DNA of 42,286 bases from Oerskovia enterophila (GTDB lineage: Bacteria; Actinomycetota; Actinomycetes; Actinomycetales; Cellulomonadaceae). The notes under the pieces were generated by a model. That model saw only the letters and a list, made by a program, of their open reading frames with translations. It ran no database searches and was not told the DNA's origin. The translations under genes were made by a program, and so were the position numbers. Position 1 is the stretch's first letter, and the number at the start of each line of letters is the position of its first letter. The stretch lies in the NCBI RefSeq assembly GCF_001692445.1, contig NZ_MAQA01000042.1, forward strand, positions 1 to 42,286. The letters run 5' to 3'. Shown here in pieces: positions 38,149 to 42,286 of the stretch.

Positions 38149-39051
38149 TCAGAGCGTCGACGCCTCGAGCGCGTTGCAGTCCTGGAACGACCCGCCGTCG
38201 TAGCCCGTCATGAACCAGCGCTGGCGCTGCTCGCTCGATCCGTGGGTCCACGCCTCGGGGTTCACCGAGCCGGTCGCGGACTGCTGGATGCGGTCGTCGC
38301 CCACGGCCGATGCTGCGGAGAGGGCATCCTTCAACTGCTCCTGCGTGATGGGGGCGAGGTACGCCACGCCGGTCTGGGGGTCGATCGTCGTGGCCGCGTT
38401 CCCCGCCCACATGCCCGCGAGGCAGTCGGCCATGAGCTCGATGCGCACCGAGTCGGACTCGGGCCCGGTGCCCGAGCGGTCCGCGGACGACATGGCCCCC
38501 GAGAGCTGCTCGATGTGGTGTCCGAACTCGTGCGCCACGACGTACTCCTCGGCGAGCGGACCGCCCGAGGAGCCGAAGCGGTCGCGCAGCTCGTCGAAGA
38601 AGGACACGTCGATGTACACGGTCTGGTCAGGCGGGCAGTAGAACGGCCCGACCGCGCTGGTCGCCGCGCCGCACGCGGTCTGCGTCGAGCCCGGAAAGCT
38701 CACGACGTCAGGGACGACGTAGGCCACCCCGACCTGCGCGGGCAGCGCCTCGGCCCAGTAGGCGTCGAGGGACTGTGCGGTCGCGGACAGCCGGCACTCG
38801 CGCTCGGTGTTCGCCTGCTCAGCGGTGCACTCCTCCACGAACTGCTGCTGCCCCGTGTCCTCGGTGCTGGTCGACTGGACCTGCTCGCCCACGGCCCCGA
38901 GCACGCTGCCCAGGTCGCCGCCGTTGAGCAGGGCGACCACGACCGCCACGAGCACGGCCGCGATGCCGCCGCCCGCGATCGCAGGACCCTTGCCGCGGCC
39001 GCCCTTGCGGACACGGCCGCCCTCGAAAGAACCACCCTCGTTGAACGTCAC
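38149..39051 (-). CDS. Membrane-anchored neutral zinc metallopeptidase (YpfJ family)
   Basis: 300 aa. One transmembrane helix (about 24-42, AIAGGGIAAVLVAVVVALL) follows a basic Gly-rich N-terminus. The outer domain has the zinc motif HEFGHHI with H174, E175 and H178, and two or more cysteine pairs. This is the putative neutral zinc metallopeptidase family (YpfJ/KPN_02809), whose substrates are unknown. The GTG at 39051 has TAGCGT ending 6 nt upstream and no ribosome-binding site, so the transcript is probably leaderless. It is divergent from the ABC-F gene across 479 bp. Confidence 0.92.
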   Translation of the reverse strand: MTFNEGGSFEGGRVRKGGRGKGPAIAGGGIAAVLVAVVVALLNGGDLGSVLGAVGEQVQSTSTEDTGQQQFVEECTAEQANTERECRLSATAQSLDAYWAEALPAQVGVAYVVPDVVSFPGSTQTACGAATSAVGPFYCPPDQTVYIDVSFFDELRDRFGSSGGPLAEEYVVAHEFGHHIEQLSGAMSSADRSGTGPESDSVRIELMADCLAGMWAGNAATTIDPQTGVAYLAPITQEQLKDALSAASAVGDDRIQQSATGSVNPEAWTHGSSEQRQRWFMTGYDGGSFQDCNALEASTL

Positions 39052-39057
39052 AGGTCA

Positions 39058-39063
39058 ACGCTA
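39058..39063 (-). promoter_or_regulatory. -10 box TAGCGT of the metallopeptidase gene (leaderless)
   Basis: On the minus strand TAGCGT is followed by 6 nt and the GTG start of the metallopeptidase gene. Confidence 0.5.
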
Positions 39064-39438
39064 CCCGTCGCCGCAGGTCACGGCGCCCTGCGGTCGCTGT
39101 CCGGTCGGCGATGCCCCGGCGTGGCTCGCCGTGCGCGGGAGTCGTCGGCGGGGAGGCCGCCCTTCGCTGCCCGACGGCGCAGCCCCCGGCGCGCTCTCGC
39201 CGCGCCCGGGTGCGGCTCGTCCCGGAGGGGAGCGACGTCGTCGGGCAGGCAAGGTGGCCGCCGAGAACGAGGTTGCGATCGTTTCAGGGCTCAGAATGAA
39301 CGCAACCTCGTTCTCGGCACCCGCGACCCGACCAGGAACAGAGCAGTACGGCCCTCGCGGCGGTCCGGTCCGCACGCGGCCCACCCACTGTGACGGACCA
39401 GCCCGCGAAATCCCGTTCCGTCCGCAGCCGCGCGGCAC
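39064..39438. other. Long divergent intergenic region
   Basis: No coding frame is supported in this stretch. It carries the metallopeptidase promoter at its left end and the 18-bp inverted repeat at 39260-39318. The ABC-F promoter and leader follow directly to the right. The rest is G+C-rich sequence in which I see nothing. Confidence 0.6.
39260..39318. repeat. 18-bp perfect inverted repeat with 23-nt loop
   Basis: Left arm 39260-39277 (GCCGAGAACGAGGTTGCG) and right arm 39301-39318 are exactly complementary. The 23-nt loop is A+T-richer than its surroundings and is partly self-complementary (GTTTC with GAATGAAC). It lies between two divergent genes, so no gene ends here and a terminator is unlikely. 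It could be a palindromic repeat element, a small-RNA hairpin or a protein-binding site. Confidence 0.75.
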
Positions 39439-39444
39439 TAGAAT
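39439..39444 (+). promoter_or_regulatory. -10 box TAGAAT of the ABC-F gene
   Basis: TAGAAT, with a weak TTCCGT -35 at 39416-39421 at 17-bp spacing. The transcript would start near 39451 and carry a leader of about 80 nt. Confidence 0.55.
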
Positions 39445-39467
39445 CGGTGGCGTTTGTGTCTCGCACA

Positions 39468-39485
39468 CGGCGCGGTCCCGCGCCG
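39468..39485 (+). promoter_or_regulatory. Hairpin in the ABC-F leader
   Basis: CGGCGCGG (39468-39475) pairs with CCGCGCCG (39478-39485) within the leader of about 80 nt. ABC-F genes linked to antibiotic protection often have attenuating leaders; whether this one does is unknown. Confidence 0.35.
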
Positions 39486-39530
39486 GGCAAGACTCCTGGA
39501 CACCCCACGACCCCGCCGGAGGAACTCTCT

Positions 39531-41129
39531 GTGATCACTGCCCATGCCGTCGAGCTGCGCGTCGGCGCCCGCGTCCTGCTGGACGAGGCGTCCTTCCGCA
39601 TCGCTGCCGGAGACCGGATCGGTCTGGTGGGTCGCAACGGAGCGGGCAAGACCACCCTGACGAAGACCCTCGCGGGGGAGACCCAGCCCACGGCCGGGCA
39701 GATCGTGCGCACGGGCGAGGTCGGCTACCTGCCGCAGGACCCCCGTACGGGCGACCTCGACGTGATCGCGATGGACCGCGTGCTCTCGGCGCGCGGGCTC
39801 GACGTCCTCGTGCGCAAGATGCGCGAGACCGAGGGCGAGATGGCGAGCGCCGACGCGGACACGCACCTGGCCGCGATGGACCGCTACCCCAAGCTCGAGG
39901 AGCGCTTCACGGCCGCTGGCGGGTACGCCGCGGAGAGCGAGGCTCAGCGCATCACCTCGAACCTGGGCCTCGACGAGCGCATCCTCGCGCAGCCGCTCAA
40001 CACGCTCTCGGGTGGTCAGCGCCGCCGCATCGAGCTCGCACGCATCCTGTTCTCGGGCGTCGAGACGCTCCTGCTCGACGAGCCGACGAACCACCTCGAC
40101 GCCGACTCGATCCTGTGGCTGCGCGACTACCTGAAGAACTACTCGGGCGGGTTCGTGGTCATCAGCCACGACGTCGAGCTGCTCTCGGCGACCGTCAACA
40201 AGGTCTTCTACCTCGACGCGAACCGCGGCGTCCTGGACCAGTACAACCTGGGCTACAAGGCGTACCTCGAGCAGCGCGAGACCGACGAGCGTCGTCGTCG
40301 CCGCGAGCGCGCCAACGCCGAGAAGAAGGCCGGCACGCTGCTCGCGCAGGCCGAGAAGATGCGCGCCAAGGCGACCAAGGCGGTGGCCGCGCAGAACATG
40401 ATCAAGCGCGCCGAGCGCATGCTCTCGGGCCTCGAGGGCGAGCGCGTGAGCGACAAGGTCGCCAAGCTGCGCTTCCCGACCCCCGCCCCGTGCGGGCGCA
40501 CCCCGATCACGGCCGAGGGGCTGTCCAAGTCCTACGGGTCGCAGGAGATCTTCGCGGGCGTCGACCTGGCGATCGACCGCGGCAGCCGGGTCGTGGTGCT
40601 CGGGCTCAACGGTGCCGGCAAGACGACGCTGCTGCGCATCCTGGCGGGCGTCGAGAAGGCCGACACGGGTGAGGTCATCGCGGGGCACGGGCTCAAGCTG
40701 GGCTACTACGCCCAGGAGCACGACACCCTGGACATGGACGTGACCGTCGTCGAGAACCTGCGCCACGCGGCGCCGGACCTCACGGACACGCAGGTGCGCT
40801 CGGTCCTCGGCTCGTTCCTGTTCTCGGGCGACGACGCCAACAAGCCCACGCACGTGCTGTCGGGTGGGGAGAAGACGCGCCTCGCGCTCGCGACCATCGT
40901 CGTGTCGGGTGCGAACGTGCTGCTCCTCGACGAGCCCACCAACAACCTGGACCCGGCCTCGCGGGCGGAGATCCTCGACGCGCTCAAGAACTACGAGGGG
41001 GCCGTGGTCATGGTCACCCACGACGACGGCGCGGTCGAGGCGCTCTCTCCCGAGCGCGTCCTGTTGCTGCCCGACGGCGACGAGGACCTGTGGAACGACT
41101 CCTACGCCGAGCTCATCTCGCTGGCCTGA
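39531..41129 (+). CDS. ABC-F family ATPase (ribosome-associated type)
   Basis: 532 aa with two ABC domains and no membrane part. First domain: Walker A GRNGAGKTTL (about 34-43), signature LSGGQRRRIELA, Walker B LLLDEPTNHLD. Second: GLNGAGKTTLL (about 357-367), LSGGEKTRLALA and LLLDEPTNNLDP. The Lys/Arg-rich linker between them (REKADERRRRRERANAEKKAG-like) is the ribosome-contacting region. ABC-F proteins act on the ribosomal E site in translation or antibiotic protection. GTG 39531 has GGAGGA at 7-nt spacing and begins the family N-terminus; the open frame from 39390 and in-frame GTG codons at 39447 and 39456 are less likely. The subgroup resembles mycobacterial Rv1473, also downstream of suf. 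Confidence 0.93.
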   Translation: MITAHAVELRVGARVLLDEASFRIAAGDRIGLVGRNGAGKTTLTKTLAGETQPTAGQIVRTGEVGYLPQDPRTGDLDVIAMDRVLSARGLDVLVRKMRETEGEMASADADTHLAAMDRYPKLEERFTAAGGYAAESEAQRITSNLGLDERILAQPLNTLSGGQRRRIELARILFSGVETLLLDEPTNHLDADSILWLRDYLKNYSGGFVVISHDVELLSATVNKVFYLDANRGVLDQYNLGYKAYLEQRETDERRRRRERANAEKKAGTLLAQAEKMRAKATKAVAAQNMIKRAERMLSGLEGERVSDKVAKLRFPTPAPCGRTPITAEGLSKSYGSQEIFAGVDLAIDRGSRVVVLGLNGAGKTTLLRILAGVEKADTGEVIAGHGLKLGYYAQEHDTLDMDVTVVENLRHAAPDLTDTQVRSVLGSFLFSGDDANKPTHVLSGGEKTRLALATIVVSGANVLLLDEPTNNLDPASRAEILDALKNYEGAVVMVTHDDGAVEALSPERVLLLPDGDEDLWNDSYAELISLA

Positions 41130-41160
41130 TCGACCGGTAGCCACCGGTACCTGCAGCGAC

Positions 41161-41202
41161 ACGAACGGCCCGCCTGCTCCGAGGAGCAGGCGGGCCGTTC
41201 GT
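41161..41202. terminator. Bidirectional hairpin between ABC-F and SURF1 genes
   Basis: 20-bp complementary arms (41161-41180 and 41183-41202), separated by two bases, followed by CGTT. It lies between convergent genes, 31 bp after the ABC-F stop and 50 bp from the SURF1 stop. Confidence 0.85.
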
Positions 41203-41251
41203 CGTTCCCGGCGGGCGGGTCGGTGCGGACGCAGCGGGTGTGGTGCGGCGG

Positions 41252-42286
41252 TCAGGTCCGTGCGTCGTCGTGCGCGGAGGGCTCGTGCGCGGCCGCCTGG
41301 GCGTCGAGGAGGGCGTCCTCCTCCTCCTCGGCGGTCGGCCCGCGCCGACGCCGGGGAGCGGGCTCCCCGGGGGTCCGGCCCGCGGCGCGCTGCTCGCCCA
41401 GCAGGTCTCCCGCCGTCACGGTCTCGCGCTTCTCGCGGCGGATCAGGATGAGGAAGCCGCCGATCGCGCCCGCCGCGAACACGAACCACTGGAACGTGTA
41501 GGACAGGTGCGAGCCGGGATCGGTGTCCGGGACGGCCAGGGCACGCAGCGAGGCCGCGGGGGCCGGGTCCTCGGCACGGAGCGAGCCGTACGCGCCGACG
41601 GTCATCCCGTCGGCCCACGCGCCGCCGTCGGGCCCCTCGGCGAGCACCTGGGCCGTGTTGATGGCCTGGACCTGCCCGTCGGGTGCGTCGCGGCTCGACG
41701 CGGGCTCGTCGGCGCGCAGGCTCACGGTCACCTCGACGCGGCCCGACGGCGGAGCGGCCACCTCGTCGGGCGCGCTCGCGTCGGCGCCCAGCGGGACGAA
41801 GCCGCGGTCCACGACCATGACGACCGGCTCGCTGCCGTCCGTGGGCTCGGTGACGAACGGGACCAGGACGTGGAATCCCGCCTTGCTGCCGACCGGACGG
41901 TTGCGCAGGAGGACGGTCGCCTCGGGGACGTAGCTGCCCTCGAGCGTGACCTGCTGCCAGACCCGCTGGGGGTCCAGCTCGGCACCCGGCCCCGGCAGGA
42001 CGTCGGCGAGCGGGACCGGGGTCGCGTCGTAGTTGGACTCGATGATCTCGATCTGGGCCGAGCGCGACTCGTACCGGTGCCACTGCCAGCGGCCCGCGAG
42101 CACGCAGAGCGCCGCCACGAGCAGGACGCCGAGCGCGAGCGTGATCCACTGGCGGACGGTCCGGGGCTCGGCCTTGGCATCGCGCGCGACGTCCCGGGCG
42201 AGCTCGGCCGCGTCGGGGGTGCGGCCCTGCGGTCCCGAGGTCTCAGGGGGCTTCGGCGGCTCGGGGGTCACCGGGGCGTCCGGGAC
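41252..42286 (-). CDS. SURF1 family cytochrome oxidase biogenesis protein
   Basis: Two transmembrane helices bracket an extracytoplasmic domain: an N-terminal ITLALGVLLVAALCVLAGRWQWHR-type helix and loop, and a C-terminal YTFQWFVFAAGAIGGFLILIRR helix. The family motif RNRPVGSKAGFHVLVPF is present. SURF1 aids insertion of heme a and copper into aa3-type oxidase and so works with the product of ctaA. A charged tail of about 60 residues follows the second helix. The first GTG in view is at 42271, but the frame stays open to the window edge, so the real start may lie outside. Confidence 0.9.
   Translation of the reverse strand, partial: VPDAPVTPEPPKPPETSGPQGRTPDAAELARDVARDAKAEPRTVRQWITLALGVLLVAALCVLAGRWQWHRYESRSAQIEIIESNYDATPVPLADVLPGPGAELDPQRVWQQVTLEGSYVPEATVLLRNRPVGSKAGFHVLVPFVTEPTDGSEPVVMVVDRGFVPLGADASAPDEVAAPPSGRVEVTVSLRADEPASSRDAPDGQVQAINTAQVLAEGPDGGAWADGMTVGAYGSLRAEDPAPAASLRALAVPDTDPGSHLSYTFQWFVFAAGAIGGFLILIRREKRETVTAGDLLGEQRAAGRTPGEPAPRRRRGPTAEEEEDALLDAQAAAHEPSAHDDART

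Noticed and set aside
38006-38203. 65-aa plus-strand frame before the metallopeptidase end
   Set aside because: Overlaps the metallopeptidase 3' end antisense, has no ribosome-binding site and no recognisable family; too little to support a gene.
39260-39318. Reading the 18-bp inverted repeat as a terminator
   Set aside because: Both flanking genes start, rather than end, on either side of it, and the 23-nt loop is too long.

Overview
The window is chromosomal DNA of a very high G+C actinobacterium with GTG/TTG-rich starts and strong G/C third-codon bias. A secreted GH48 exocellulase with two Fn3 modules and a CBM2, a CebR/CelR-type operator in front of it, and a GH3 beta-glucosidase close by point to a cellulolytic Micrococcales member (Cellulomonas, Cellulosimicrobium, Oerskovia or a relative). 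That placement is inferred from gene content. I see no rRNA, tRNA, CRISPR array, insertion sequence, integrase or phage gene.

Region 1 (1-11.5 kb, all + strand) is a conserved actinobacterial core block: small hypothetical (partial), tlyA, nadK, recN, steA, steB/mctB-like, an unnamed MraY-like membrane protein, murJ, then pyrG and a Nudix hydrolase. Most junctions are stop/start overlaps, so tlyA to murJ reads as one operon for rRNA modification, NADP supply, DNA repair and cell-envelope/division work. The usual neighbours after the Nudix gene (xer recombinase, parA, scpAB) are absent and a cellulase follows instead.

Region 2 (11.5-18.6 kb) is a cellulose/oligosaccharide module. GH48 (+) sits between two hairpins with identical 17-bp arms. 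GH3 (-) is preceded by a TetR regulator gene (-) with a candidate operator between them, and a maltose/galactoside-type O-acetyltransferase (+) is divergent from the regulator. The GH48 enzyme would release cellobiose outside the cell and the apparently cytoplasmic GH3 would split imported oligosaccharides.

Region 3 (18.6-24 kb) holds a 1,108-aa SARP/BTAD-NTPase regulator convergent with a DrrAB-like ABC exporter operon. Three heptamer direct repeats at 11-bp spacing, the geometry bound by SARP and OmpR-type regulators, lie just upstream of the exporter.

Region 4 (24-35.1 kb) is ctaA (heme A synthase), a lipoprotein, a second ABC exporter pair and, divergently, sufR-sufB-sufD-Rieske-sufC-sufS-sufU-sufT. 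The order resembles the mycobacterial Rv1456c-Rv1466 locus, with the lipoprotein added.

Region 5 (35.1-39.5 kb) is an accessory insertion between the suf operon and an ABC-F gene. It carries a divergent pair made of a circularly permuted ATP-grasp-like protein and an aspartate/ornithine carbamoyltransferase homologue with altered motifs, then a RibD/DHFR-like reductase, a zinc metallopeptidase and an orphan 18-bp inverted repeat. The ATP-grasp/carbamoyltransferase pair is the best candidate for an undescribed system.

Region 6 (39.5 kb to end) has an ABC-F ATPase and a SURF1 gene that runs to the window edge. Across the window, seven genes have a TANNNT -10-like box ending 6-8 nt before the start codon, which suggests widespread leaderless transcripts.
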